DNA of 64,000 bases from assembly GCF_030123505.1 (NCBI RefSeq), contig NZ_CP126115.1:696001-760000 (forward strand). Direction: 5' to 3'. Below the pieces are notes generated by a model. It was not told the origin of the DNA and searched no databases. It saw nothing but the letters and a program-made list of their open reading frames with translations. Source of the stretch: Neobacillus sp. YX16 (GTDB lineage Bacteria > Bacillota > Bacilli > Bacillales > Cytobacillaceae). Positions 1 through 7,146 of this stretch are shown in pieces (the first letter of the stretch is position 1; each line of letters begins with the position of its first letter). The position numbers and the translations under genes are program-made.

Positions 1-15
1 AGGACGTTGCCAGGC
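1..15 (+). rRNA. 5S rRNA, 3' end only
   Basis: The first 15 bases match the conserved 3' tail of Bacillus 5S rRNA (AGGACGYYGCCARGC). It is followed at once by a hairpin terminator and then a tRNA cluster, the usual layout of a Bacillus rRNA operon. Only the tail is inside the window, so the call rests on this short match plus context. Confidence 0.7.
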
Positions 16-37
16 AAGCCCTTATGGGCTTTTATTA
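16..37 (+). terminator. Hairpin after 5S rRNA
   Basis: AAGCCC (16-21) pairs with GGGCTT (26-31) around a TTAT loop and is followed by TTTATTATTT. It may act as a leaky terminator or a processing hairpin between 5S rRNA and the tRNA genes. Confidence 0.6.
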
Positions 38-53
38 TTTCGATTTTTGATTT

Positions 54-128
54 GGCCCCTTGGTCAAGTGGTTAAGACACCTCCCTTTCACGGAGGTAAC
101 ACGGGTTCGAATCCCGTAGGGGTCACCA
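54..128 (+). tRNA. tRNA-Glu (TTC)
   Basis: Full cloverleaf. The acceptor GGCCCCT pairs with AGGGGTC, the anticodon loop is CTTTCAC with anticodon TTC, the T-arm is GGGTTCGAATCCC, and the CCA end is encoded. Confidence 0.95.
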
Positions 129-192
129 AAGTTTTTTCTCGTTAGAGAAAATAACTTTCCATCGCGATAGCGAAAATAACATACCATTATAT

Positions 193-268
193 GGAGGATT
201 AGCTCAGCTGGGAGAGCATCTGCCTTACAAGCAGAGGGTCGGCGGTTCGATCCCGTCATCCTCCACCA
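193..268 (+). tRNA. tRNA-Val (TAC)
   Basis: Acceptor GGAGGAT/ATCCTCC, anticodon loop CTTACAA (TAC) in a TCTGC/GCAGA stem, T-arm GCGGTTCGATCCCG, encoded CCA. Confidence 0.95.
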
Positions 269-340
269 AAGTTCTTTCACGATAGTGAAAATAACCTTCA
301 ATATTTCACGAAAAAAGGAATAATCTTTAACTTATATTGT

Positions 341-417
<77 letters not shown>

Positions 418-463
418 ATTAAATTTCAAGGTTTAAATTGTCAAACCTCAACTATATTATTTT

Positions 464-540
464 GGCGGTTGTGGCGAAGTGGTTAACGCACCTGATTGTG
501 GTTCAGGCATTCGTGGGTTCGATTCCCATCAGTCGCCCCA
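464..540 (+). tRNA. tRNA-His (GTG)
   Basis: Anticodon loop TTGTGGT in a CCTGA/TCAGG stem gives GTG. The acceptor GGCGGTT pairs with AGTCGCC and the CCA end is encoded. Confidence 0.95.
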
Positions 541-557
541 TTTTATATTTTTAATAT

Positions 558-632
558 TGGGCTATAGCCAAGCGGTAAGGCATCGCACTTTGACTGCGAC
601 ATGCGTTGGTTCAAATCCAGCTAGCCCAGCCA
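558..632 (+). tRNA. tRNA-Gln (TTG)
   Basis: Acceptor TGGGCTA/TAGCCCA, anticodon loop CTTTGAC (TTG) in a TCGCA/TGCGA stem, encoded CCA. Confidence 0.95.
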
Positions 633-640
633 CTTTATTT

Positions 641-714
641 GCGGGTGTAGTTTAGTGGTAAAACCTCAGCCTTCCAAGCTGATGTTGTGAGTTCGATTCT
701 CATCACCCGCTCCA
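641..714 (+). tRNA. tRNA-Gly (TCC)
   Basis: Acceptor GCGGGTG/CACCCGC, anticodon loop CTTCCAA (TCC) in a TCAGC/GCTGA stem, encoded CCA. Confidence 0.95.
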
Positions 715-719
715 TTTAA

Positions 720-793
<74 letters not shown>

Positions 794-803
794 TAAATAT
801 TTT

Positions 804-843
804 AAAAGAGTGATTACTATTTATAGTGATCACTCTTTTTTTC
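804..843 (+). terminator. Terminator of the rRNA-tRNA operon
   Basis: A 14-bp stem with one G:T pair, AGAGTGATTACTAT (807-820) and ATAGTGATCACTCT (823-836), is followed by a run of T. It is a strong rho-independent terminator closing the tRNA cluster. Confidence 0.93.
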
Positions 844-950
844 GTTTATTGCAAAGGGATGATACCTTCTTCTATGATTTTCTATTATGTGTGGTTACAA
901 TAAGGATGGAAGCCAAGTTTTTTTATAATAGGCTCTTTTCGTAATATAGA

Positions 951-1106
951 GGCTATAAGTGACCGGAATCTAGAAAAAGCCGTGGAAGTGGTAACTAATA
1001 GAGGTTTTTAGTTACCGAAAGCAATGTAAAATCGAAAAAGTGGTAACTAATAGGGGCTATAAGTGACCGGAATCGAGAAAGAATCGCAGAAGTGGTAACT
1101 AATAGA
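951..1106 (+). repeat. Intergenic direct/inverted repeats
   Basis: The 300-base gap before the nitroreductase gene holds no ORF but contains repeated blocks. GGCTATAAGTGACCGGAATC occurs at about 951-970 and 1055-1074, and AAGTGGTAACTAATAG occurs three times (about 986, 1038 and 1091). Each block has short inverted ends (AGTGACC or TAGTTACC against GGTAACTA) enclosing roughly 25-30 bases, so RNA would fold into consecutive hairpins. Confidence 0.75.
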
Positions 1107-1144
1107 AGTCTTATGTTATATCCGAGTAAGTAAGGAGGTTCAAG

Positions 1145-2008
1145 ATGAATGATAATCAATCAACCATTGAAACCATGAAGAAACGGCAGTCTATAAGAAC
1201 GTTTGATACACTAAACATAAAAGATTCTCATTTAAAAATAATTCATGATTACATAAATAATGAAGACAACTTAGTAGGACCTTTTGGAAGTAAAGGCTGT
1301 ATTAAGTTGATTCAAGTAAACAATAATGTAAGCGATAAGGGCATTAAGTTAGGTACATATGGATTTATAAAAAATCCACAGGCATATTTAGTTGGAGTAA
1401 CAGAAAATATTAAATACTCACTTGTAGAATTTGCTTACACCTTTCAAAAATTAGTTATCTTGTTAACTGAATTAGAAATCGGTACTTGCTGGATGGGAGG
1501 GACATTCAACCGAGATTCGTTTGAACAAGAAATTCAGCTCGGGGAAGGAGAATTTATTCCCTGTATAACACCAATCGGCTATCCAAATCAAAAACAACGG
1601 GTTTTTGATAAGGCACTCCGATACGTTGTAAAGGCGGATAATAAAAAGCCTTGGGATAAGATATTTTATGATTCAACTTTCGAGGTTCCATTGGATAAAC
1701 AAAAAGCGGGATTACTTGAAGTCCCTATCGAGATGGTTAGGCTTGGACCATCTGCATCCAATAAACAGCCATGGAGACTTTTATTAACTAATAATCGAAA
1801 GTTTTGTCATTTTTACATTGAGCATACACCGAATTATAGCGCAAAATTAGGATATGATATGCAGCTTTTGGATTTGGGAATTGCCATGTGTCAATTTGAA
1901 ACAGCTTGTAAGGAATTAGATTTAAAAGGACGTTGGAGTGTAGCAAAACCGGACCTGCTTCTCCCAAATGAGCAAACGCAGTATATTGCCAGCTGGGAAA
2001 TCCTTTAA
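1145..2008 (+). CDS. Nitroreductase-family protein (TM1586-like)
   Basis: A 287-residue protein with the two-half layout of the putative TM nitroreductase family: an N-terminal R(Q)SIRTFD motif at about residues 14-21, and a C-terminal GPSASNKQPWR motif near residue 203 that in these proteins contacts FMN. It is probably a soluble FMN-dependent oxidoreductase of unknown substrate. The start is fixed by a strong AAGGAGG site 8 bases upstream (1132-1138). The next gene begins 27 bases downstream on the same strand, so the two are probably co-transcribed. The family match is from motifs, and no substrate can be assigned. Confidence 0.8.
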   Translation: MNDNQSTIETMKKRQSIRTFDTLNIKDSHLKIIHDYINNEDNLVGPFGSKGCIKLIQVNNNVSDKGIKLGTYGFIKNPQAYLVGVTENIKYSLVEFAYTFQKLVILLTELEIGTCWMGGTFNRDSFEQEIQLGEGEFIPCITPIGYPNQKQRVFDKALRYVVKADNKKPWDKIFYDSTFEVPLDKQKAGLLEVPIEMVRLGPSASNKQPWRLLLTNNRKFCHFYIEHTPNYSAKLGYDMQLLDLGIAMCQFETACKELDLKGRWSVAKPDLLLPNEQTQYIASWEIL

Positions 2009-2035
2009 AATGAAAGTAAGAATGGAGTAAGTAGA

Positions 2036-2506
2036 ATGCCTGTAATCGAGCATAAACAGTTTATCAAAGCTCCACTTGAGGTTTGTTTTAACCTTGCCAG
2101 AGATGTCAATGTTCATACGCAAACTACCTTGAAAACAAAGGAAAGGGCTATTGGGGGTGTAACAAAGGGACTGTTGGAGGAAGGGGATAGTGTAACTTGG
2201 GAGGCTGTGCACTTTGGTATTAAGCAAAGGTTAACCTCAAGAGTAATCTTTATGGAAAAGCCTCATAGTTTCGTGGATGTAATGGTAAAAGGGGCATTCA
2301 AGTCCTTCATCCATATCCATCAGTTTGTTAATGAAGAAGAGGGGACAACAATGATTGATCATTTTCAATATAAGTCACGTTTCGGTCCCATCGGAGTCTT
2401 AATTGACAAATTGTTTCTAGAAAAATACATGAAAAGATTTATTGCTATGCGTGCAACAGAATTAAAGAAAATAGCTGAAATAAAAACTAATCAAACGTTT
2501 GATTAA
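2036..2506 (+). CDS. SRPBCC-family protein (START-like ligand-binding fold)
   Basis: A 156-residue protein that opens with a beta strand and IKAPLEVCFNLARD, the usual start of SRPBCC/polyketide-cyclase-like domains, and continues with DSVTWEAVHFGI and a closing long helix. These bind hydrophobic ligands in a helix-grip cavity. Bacillus homologues often sit beside oxidoreductases, as here behind a nitroreductase-like gene. The last codons and stop lie inside an 18-bp palindrome (2488-2505), so the 3' end doubles as a probable operator. No precise function can be inferred. Confidence 0.75.
   Translation: MPVIEHKQFIKAPLEVCFNLARDVNVHTQTTLKTKERAIGGVTKGLLEEGDSVTWEAVHFGIKQRLTSRVIFMEKPHSFVDVMVKGAFKSFIHIHQFVNEEEGTTMIDHFQYKSRFGPIGVLIDKLFLEKYMKRFIAMRATELKKIAEIKTNQTFD
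2488..2505. promoter_or_regulatory. Palindromic operator TAATCAAACGTTTGATTA
   Basis: Perfect 18-bp palindrome overlapping the end of the SRPBCC gene. The same sequence recurs at 52694-52711 and 52749-52766, with one-mismatch versions at 2556-2573 and 52661-52678. Size and symmetry fit a TetR-type regulator site; the regulator is not in the window. Confidence 0.7.
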
Positions 2507-2511
2507 ATGAG

Positions 2512-2540
2512 TTGAACCCTTGGTATATAGGGATTATATT
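2512..2540 (+). promoter_or_regulatory. Possible sigma-A promoter between two palindromes
   Basis: TTGAAC and TATATT are separated by 17 bases, and the pair is flanked on both sides by copies of the 18-bp palindrome. It points rightward into a stretch with no plus-strand gene before 2959, so its target is unclear. Confidence 0.4.
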
Positions 2541-2555
2541 GAGACAAAACAGTAC

Positions 2556-2573
2556 TAATCAAACGTTTAATTA
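2556..2573. promoter_or_regulatory. Second palindromic operator copy
   Basis: TAATCAAACGTTTAATTA, one mismatch from the perfect palindrome at 2488-2505. The two sites are centred 68 bp apart. Confidence 0.65.
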
Positions 2574-2601
2574 AAATTAATATTATAGAAATTTGAACAT
2601 T

Positions 2602-2790
2602 TTATATCTTAGATAGTTCGACTTTTCTTTTTTCCATTTCCATTGCTGAAACAATATATGCAAACCCATTCATTAAAAAGTAAATAACATTAGATTGTAC
2701 TCGTTCCGTTTCTCCTAAATAAGTATTTAAGATAATAATGACTGAGTATAAAACAACAAAGAATAGAGCGATTTTATTAAAGATTTGCAT
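2602..2790 (-). CDS. Small two-helix membrane protein, unknown
   Basis: 62 residues with two hydrophobic segments (about residues 5-23 and 35-50) and a charged C-terminal tail (EMEKRKVELSK). The start has a good AGAGGAG ribosome binding site about 8 bases upstream on the minus strand, which makes it a likely real gene despite its size. I do not recognise a family. It stands alone between two plus-strand units. Confidence 0.6.
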   Translation of the reverse strand: MQIFNKIALFFVVLYSVIIILNTYLGETERVQSNVIYFLMNGFAYIVSAMEMEKRKVELSKI

Positions 2791-2958
2791 ACAAACAACT
2801 CCTCTTTTAGGATACTTATTTTAATCATATTTACATATAGCTGAACTTATGCAGGACATGAGGTAATTGGGGGAAGGGTTCTGCCAAATTTCCATCCTTC
2901 TTTAATTACCATGATAGACAAACTGGCTGAAATTTATTAATAGAGATGGAGGTTATGT

Positions 2959-3777
2959 ATGAAAAAGTTACTTATTTTGGGTGCAAGCGGTTTGGTTGGA
3001 AGGGCCATAATCGAGGAATTTAAAGAAGTATATGACCTATACGGTACGTACGCTTCTACACAAACTAAGCTCCCTCCTGATAAACAGATCCAACTGGAAG
3101 TTCACCAAACCCATGAGATGAGGGATATCCTGCGATCCATTAAACCTGACATAGTGATTTCTTGTCTTAGAGGAGAGTTCGGTCAACAGCTCAAGTTTCA
3201 TAGAGAATTGGCGGAGGAACTACGAAATACTACAAGTAGTCATTACTTTTTTTCTACAACAAATGTATTTGATGGAGACTTTTCAAAACCACATATCGAA
3301 ACAGATGTCCCGATTGCAGAATCTGATTATGGGAAGTTTAAAATTGAATGTGAGAATATGCTAGCAGAAATTCTAGAGGAGAGATTCCATATTATCCGTA
3401 TTCCTGCAATATGGGGGAAGGATTCACCTAGATGGAATATGATCATTGAAAGTATAAAAGATACTAAAGTGATCGAGGCCTATAGTAATCTCTTCTGTAA
3501 TAATCTTTTAGATGTACAGTTAGCAAGACAGCTCCGGTTTATTATTGAAAATAAGCTTAAAGGTATATTTCATTTAGGTTCAGTTGATTCCATGACACAA
3601 AGCCAATTTTACGAATATATTTTAACAAAGTTAGGAAGTGGATTGGATTTATTGAAATCTAACCATTATCTGGACAGCGACAAAACGTTTTATTTTGAAT
3701 TACAATCAACCCGTAATGATATACCAGAATCCCTTCAATCTACAAATAAAGATATTATTTCTTACCTGCTGGGATAA
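2959..3777 (+). CDS. NAD(P)-dependent sugar-nucleotide reductase-like protein (RmlD/SDR)
   Basis: A 272-residue extended short-chain dehydrogenase. It has a Rossmann nucleotide-binding motif GASGLVG at residues 8-14, a D-I-V-I-S strand at 64-68, a TTNVFDG segment near 100-106, and the catalytic-type YGKFK (Y124, K128). The pattern resembles dTDP-4-dehydrorhamnose reductases (RmlD), but there are no rhamnose genes nearby, so the substrate is unknown. The start is supported by GGAGG at 2949-2953. It is a single-gene unit, convergent with the CtaG-like gene. Confidence 0.78.
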   Translation: MKKLLILGASGLVGRAIIEEFKEVYDLYGTYASTQTKLPPDKQIQLEVHQTHEMRDILRSIKPDIVISCLRGEFGQQLKFHRELAEELRNTTSSHYFFSTTNVFDGDFSKPHIETDVPIAESDYGKFKIECENMLAEILEERFHIIRIPAIWGKDSPRWNMIIESIKDTKVIEAYSNLFCNNLLDVQLARQLRFIIENKLKGIFHLGSVDSMTQSQFYEYILTKLGSGLDLLKSNHYLDSDKTFYFELQSTRNDIPESLQSTNKDIISYLLG

Positions 3778-3835
3778 ACGTAAAACCTGTATTGATGATT
3801 ATTCAATACAGGTTCTTTCGCATAAAACACTATTT

Positions 3836-4624
3836 TCATTGAGTGATGGATACAACTGTCCGTGGACGTGCAGCCTTATACCATTGTTGGCAAAACAGAA
3901 AAATCAGGACGAGTTCTACCATGTCGCCGCCGTAATACATGATCATTCCACCCGTTTCAGCCTGTTCGCTCGGTACACCAACAGGTGGATGAGCATAAAT
4001 GTACTTCGAAAGGATTCCATGGGCAGCTAATGACAGGATTAACATGACAGCGCGAAAAATATAACTATATCGGTGGGGCGCAGGGTCAATATAGAGGATG
4101 GATAGTGTATAGAGATATCCTGCTAGGAATACGTGTGTATGTACGACTATATGCAGAAGGAGGTTGTCCTGCATAAGAGAGTATAGCTCTGTAGTATACA
4201 ACACCCATAATCCTCCGATATTGAGGATGGAAGCCACAACTGGATGGCAATAAATGCTTACTGGTAAACTTTTTAATACGCGTGATAGTCTTCTTGCAGA
4301 TCCAACACTTAAAGTACGCATCAGAAGAGTCATTGGAGCAGCATGGACTAATAAGAGCGGAGCAAGCATTCCAAGGAATAAATGACCGACCATATGCATC
4401 GTGAAGTTTTCATGAGCGAGATTAGCAATGGGGCCTATTAGTGCAATGGAAGCTGAAAGAACTCCAAAAATCCAGTATAAGTATCGATAGAAAGGCCAGC
4501 GTTTATGCCGACGGTTTGAGACCAATGCAAGTAGAATATAAATTAGAACTGCCAGGACAAAGGGGAGAGCCAGGGAAATTTCGAAAGATGGCCCACTGCC
4601 ATGATGGACATGGTTATGTTCCAT
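3836..4624 (-). CDS. CtaG-like cytochrome c oxidase assembly membrane protein
   Basis: A 262-residue polytopic membrane protein with about six or seven hydrophobic segments and conserved His residues (MHMVGHLFLGML near 76-87, HIVVHTHVFLAGYLY near 158-172), typical of the caa3_CtaG family that helps assemble the copper centre of caa3 oxidase. The N-terminus MEHNHVHHG is His-rich, consistent with metal contact. The ATG begins directly after the TAA of the DUF2243 gene upstream (no gap), so the two are translationally coupled. A pairing of DUF2243 and CtaG-like genes recurs in bacteria. Whether it acts on copper insertion here is inference. Confidence 0.82.
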   Translation of the reverse strand: MEHNHVHHGSGPSFEISLALPFVLAVLIYILLALVSNRRHKRWPFYRYLYWIFGVLSASIALIGPIANLAHENFTMHMVGHLFLGMLAPLLLVHAAPMTLLMRTLSVGSARRLSRVLKSLPVSIYCHPVVASILNIGGLWVLYTTELYSLMQDNLLLHIVVHTHVFLAGYLYTLSILYIDPAPHRYSYIFRAVMLILSLAAHGILSKYIYAHPPVGVPSEQAETGGMIMYYGGDMVELVLIFLFCQQWYKAARPRTVVSITQ

Positions 4625-5104
4625 TTAAATAGTCCCTTCCAGCATTTTTGATTCCCGTCCTGTTCGGAAAATAAGAATTAACCCAGCAATCAGAATTAGG
4701 GCAGCAATGATATTCCATACCCAGTCATATGGAGCAATCTCCACATTATAACGAATCTGATGGATTCGCATTAATTTGTGCTGGATGGTTCCATCGTATA
4801 ATTGGAACGCACCCCCTCCAAATAGAAATCCTCCAAGCCATCTTTTTGGCCACCAGGCCTTTCTTCGTCGAAGATCAGAGACAAGAAATGCCCCCGCTAT
4901 TGTTGAAAACCAACTAAAGGCATGAAAGAGTCCATCCGAAACGAGACCAATATCAGGTGTAGACTTGTCATAGAAATGGTGCCAGTGCAGTATCTGGTGG
5001 AAAACTGCCTCATCAATAAAAGCAACAAAACCAAGGCCTAGTAAGCACCCCGACAATAGATTACGTCCTAAATAATTTAATCGTGCGTCATGACTTGTTG
5101 TCAT
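4625..5104 (-). CDS. DUF2243 membrane protein
   Basis: 159 residues with four hydrophobic helices and the family's conserved blocks GFVAFIDEAVFHQILHWHH (about residues 25-43) and LYDGTIQHKLMRIHQIR (about 101-117), both His-rich. A GGGAGAG ribosome binding site lies just before the ATG. It is first in a two-gene unit with the CtaG-like gene. Its biochemical role is unknown. The His-rich membrane segments and the partner suggest a metal or haem-copper oxidase link, which is inference. Confidence 0.82.
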   Translation of the reverse strand: MTTSHDARLNYLGRNLLSGCLLGLGFVAFIDEAVFHQILHWHHFYDKSTPDIGLVSDGLFHAFSWFSTIAGAFLVSDLRRRKAWWPKRWLGGFLFGGGAFQLYDGTIQHKLMRIHQIRYNVEIAPYDWVWNIIAALILIAGLILIFRTGRESKMLEGTI

Positions 5105-5271
5105 TAAGTTCTCTCCCTATTCCACTTTTTACCTACCAAATAGTGTATCCTGTCTGGATTAAATCCAAACAGTCAAAGGGAAGCAAATGAGAAATGTATC
5201 TTTTATGGATATTTAAGAAAAAGCTTTGTTAAATTTCATTGTTGATTTTTAGTACAATGGTATAAATGGTC

Positions 5272-5684
5272 GATGAAAGACAAATCAGGAGAGCTCCCAA
5301 TGAGATTAGTCCTTCATAAGCATGATGAAAGACAAATCAGGAGAGTTCCCAATGAGATTAGTCCTTCATAAGCGTGATGAAAGACAAATCAGGAGAGCTC
5401 CCAATGAGATTAGTCCTTCATAAGCATGATGAAGGACAAATCAGGGGAGTTCCCAATGAGATTAGTCCTTCATAAGCGTGATGAAGGACAAATCAGGAGA
5501 GTTCCCAATGAGATTAGTCCTTCATAAGCGTGATGAAGGACAAATCAGGAGAGTTCCCAATGAGATTAGTCCTTCATAAGCATGATGAAAGACAAATCAG
5601 GAGAGTTCCCAATGAGATTAGTCCTTCATAAGCATGATGAAGACTAATCAGAAGATTACTCTTTGAGTTTAGTCCTTCATAAGG
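5272..5684. repeat. 52-bp tandem repeat array, about 8 units, each a hairpin
   Basis: Units begin at 5272, 5324, 5376, 5428, 5480, 5532, 5584 and 5636, exactly 52 bases apart; the last is degenerate. Each unit has near-perfect inverted ends (ATGAAGGACAAATC against GATTAGTCCTTCAT) and a GGGAGTTCCC-like centre, so each can form a long hairpin. Variants differ at a few positions (AGCATG/AGCGTG, GAAAGAC/GAAGGAC, GAGCTC/GAGTTC). It fills most of the gap between the DUF2243 gene and dapA and contains no ORF. It is not a CRISPR because there are no unique spacers. Confidence 0.95.
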
Positions 5685-5725
5685 ATTACCGTAAGAAAAA
5701 TCAACATCTATCTTTAACAGAGCTT

Positions 5726-5768
5726 AAGAAAAAAAGAGAGCCTGCCCCGATTGAGGGACAGGCAGCTT
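5726..5768 (-). terminator. dapA terminator
   Basis: On the minus strand GCCTGTCCC pairs with GGGGCAGGC, followed by CTCTCTTTTTTTCTT. It lies 11 bases after the dapA stop codon. Confidence 0.9.
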
Positions 5769-5778
5769 TGTATTTACA

Positions 5779-6660
5779 TTAAACCAAAGACCTAGCAGGC
5801 AGGACCTTTTGGAGTACACTTTTTTCTTCATCATTTAAAGGAACCATTGGCAGGCGGACATCTCCAACTTGGACACCTTGCATATTTAGAGCGGCTTTTA
5901 CGGGTGTTGGATTTGGCGCCGCAAATAATGCTTTCATAATTGGAAGAAGTCTGCGATGTGAAACGGCAGCTTCTTGAACACGTCCATTTTTGAATTGGTT
6001 GATCATTTCTTGCATTTCATTCCCAATAATATGCGAGGCAACAGAAACAACTCCAGCACCGCCTATGGATAGGACAGGTAAGGTTAATCCATCATCACCG
6101 CTGTACAAGGTAAAATCATCTGAAGTAAGGCTAATAATTTCTGCCATTGCATCTAGATTTCCGCTAGCTTCTTTTATCGCCACGATATTACTAATTTCTG
6201 AGAGTCTGACAACTGTCTCTACCGAAATATTGACGACACTGCGCCCCGGAATGTTATAAAGCATTACTGGTAAGGAAGTGGTTTCGGCAATGGCTTTAAA
6301 GTGCTGAAACATTCCTTCCTGTGAAGGCTTATTATAATAGGGTGCAACGAGCATAATGCCATCCACACCTGCTTCTTCAGCCAGCTTTGTTAAGCTGATA
6401 GAAGCACTTGTGTTATTGGATCCAGTTCCAGCAATGACAGGCACTCTGCCTGCGGCAGTTTCAACAGTCAATTTAAATAATTCAACTTTTTCTTCTGTAG
6501 TTAATGTAGGTGATTCTCCAGTTGTACCTGAAACGACTAATCCATCAGAACCATTGTCTATTAAATAATTTACTAATGTTCTCGCTGCGTTAAAATCAAC
6601 CTCACCATGCTGATCAAATGGCGTCACCATAGCTGTTAACACTTGGCCAAAATTCATCAT
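5779..6660 (-). CDS. dapA: 4-hydroxy-tetrahydrodipicolinate synthase
   Basis: DapA condenses pyruvate with aspartate semialdehyde, the first committed step of lysine, diaminopimelate and (in spores) dipicolinate synthesis. The protein (about 293 residues) shows GLVVSGTTGESPTLT (substrate pocket), the YNIPGR tyrosine loop, and the Schiff-base lysine in AIKEASGN. I place the start at the ATG at 6660, which has AAAGGGTG a few bases upstream; an in-frame GTG at 6666 lies inside that ribosome binding site. It is transcribed alone, behind an L-box lysine riboswitch with its own attenuator, and ends at a strong terminator. Confidence 0.97.
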   Translation of the reverse strand: MMNFGQVLTAMVTPFDQHGEVDFNAARTLVNYLIDNGSDGLVVSGTTGESPTLTTEEKVELFKLTVETAAGRVPVIAGTGSNNTSASISLTKLAEEAGVDGIMLVAPYYNKPSQEGMFQHFKAIAETTSLPVMLYNIPGRSVVNISVETVVRLSEISNIVAIKEASGNLDAMAEIISLTSDDFTLYSGDDGLTLPVLSIGGAGVVSVASHIIGNEMQEMINQFKNGRVQEAAVSHRRLLPIMKALFAAPNPTPVKAALNMQGVQVGDVRLPMVPLNDEEKSVLQKVLPARSLV

Positions 6661-6724
6661 ATTCACCCTTTATATCATTTTTTTTGAAAATTAGAGGTGG
6701 CTTGAGGTCAGTCAAAAGTTAACG

Positions 6725-6755
6725 CAAAAAAGCAACAACGAAGGCTCGCTGCTGC
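6725..6755 (-). terminator. Riboswitch-controlled attenuator upstream of dapA
   Basis: Minus strand GCAGCAGCGA pairs with TCGTTGTTGC and is followed by TTTTTTGCG. It is placed between the lysine aptamer and the dapA start, as expected for the terminator that forms when lysine binds. Confidence 0.85.
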
Positions 6756-6781
6756 AGTAGAAACATAATAAAGAAACGTTC

Positions 6782-6975
6782 CTTTGCGTAAGATAGCCCT
6801 CCATATAGTCTCCTATATGACAGTTCTGTATTTCTTCAATAGCAGAACCAGCGGTCTAGAAAAATGAGATTCCATCCACTTCGGCAAATTCCCCTTTCCA
6901 CAATCGTCTTAGGACCTCATCATCCTCGGAACTGCGTACTAATGGTCTTTGCGCCTCTATCCTCACTTCAAAAGG
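6782..6975 (-). ncRNA. Lysine riboswitch (L-box) aptamer
   Basis: Read on the minus strand, it contains the L-box landmarks in order: GATAGAGGCGC, then AGTACGCA, GAGGATGATGAGG, GGAAAGGGGAATTTGCCGAAG, a CTGGTTCTG segment, CATATAGGAGACTATATGG, and the closing GGAGGGCTATCTTACG. These match the conserved lysine riboswitch core. Placement in front of dapA with a downstream attenuator fits transcription termination at high lysine. Confidence 0.93.
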
Positions 6976-7007
6976 TAATGAAGTAAGAAAATATTTAATT
7001 ACAAGTA

Positions 7008-7036
7008 AATATAACAGAAAAATCATTATGGTTCAA
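7008..7036 (-). promoter_or_regulatory. sigma-A promoter of the L-box/dapA transcript
   Basis: On the minus strand, -35 TTGAAC (7031-7036) and -10 TATATT (7008-7013) are separated by 17 bases, about 30 bases upstream of the aptamer. Confidence 0.75.
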
Positions 7037-7054
7037 GAGGGTTGCCCAAGATGA

Positions 7055-7111
7055 GTGCCTGTCACCGTGACAAAGTCACGGTGACAGGCACCGCCCGTGG
7101 ACACTGTCCAC
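7055..7111. repeat. Perfect hairpin repeats (GTGCCTGTCACC type)
   Basis: GTGCCTGTCACCGTGAC (7055-7071) is the exact reverse complement of 7075-7091 around an AAA loop. A second small palindrome, GTGGACA-C-TGTCCAC, follows at 7097-7111. A related element, GAACAGTGCC-T-GGCACTGTTC, sits at 42306-42326. They occur between genes and lack T-runs. Confidence 0.85.
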
Positions 7112-7146
7112 CTCAGGAGGACAGTTTTATACCAAAAGGAAGACTA

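Noticed and set aside
3695..4030. Plus-strand ORF overlapping the RmlD-like and CtaG-like genes
   Set aside because: Frame shadow of two convergent real genes with no ribosome binding site.
5272..5684. CRISPR array
   Set aside because: The 52-bp units are contiguous, with no unique spacers, and there are no cas genes nearby.
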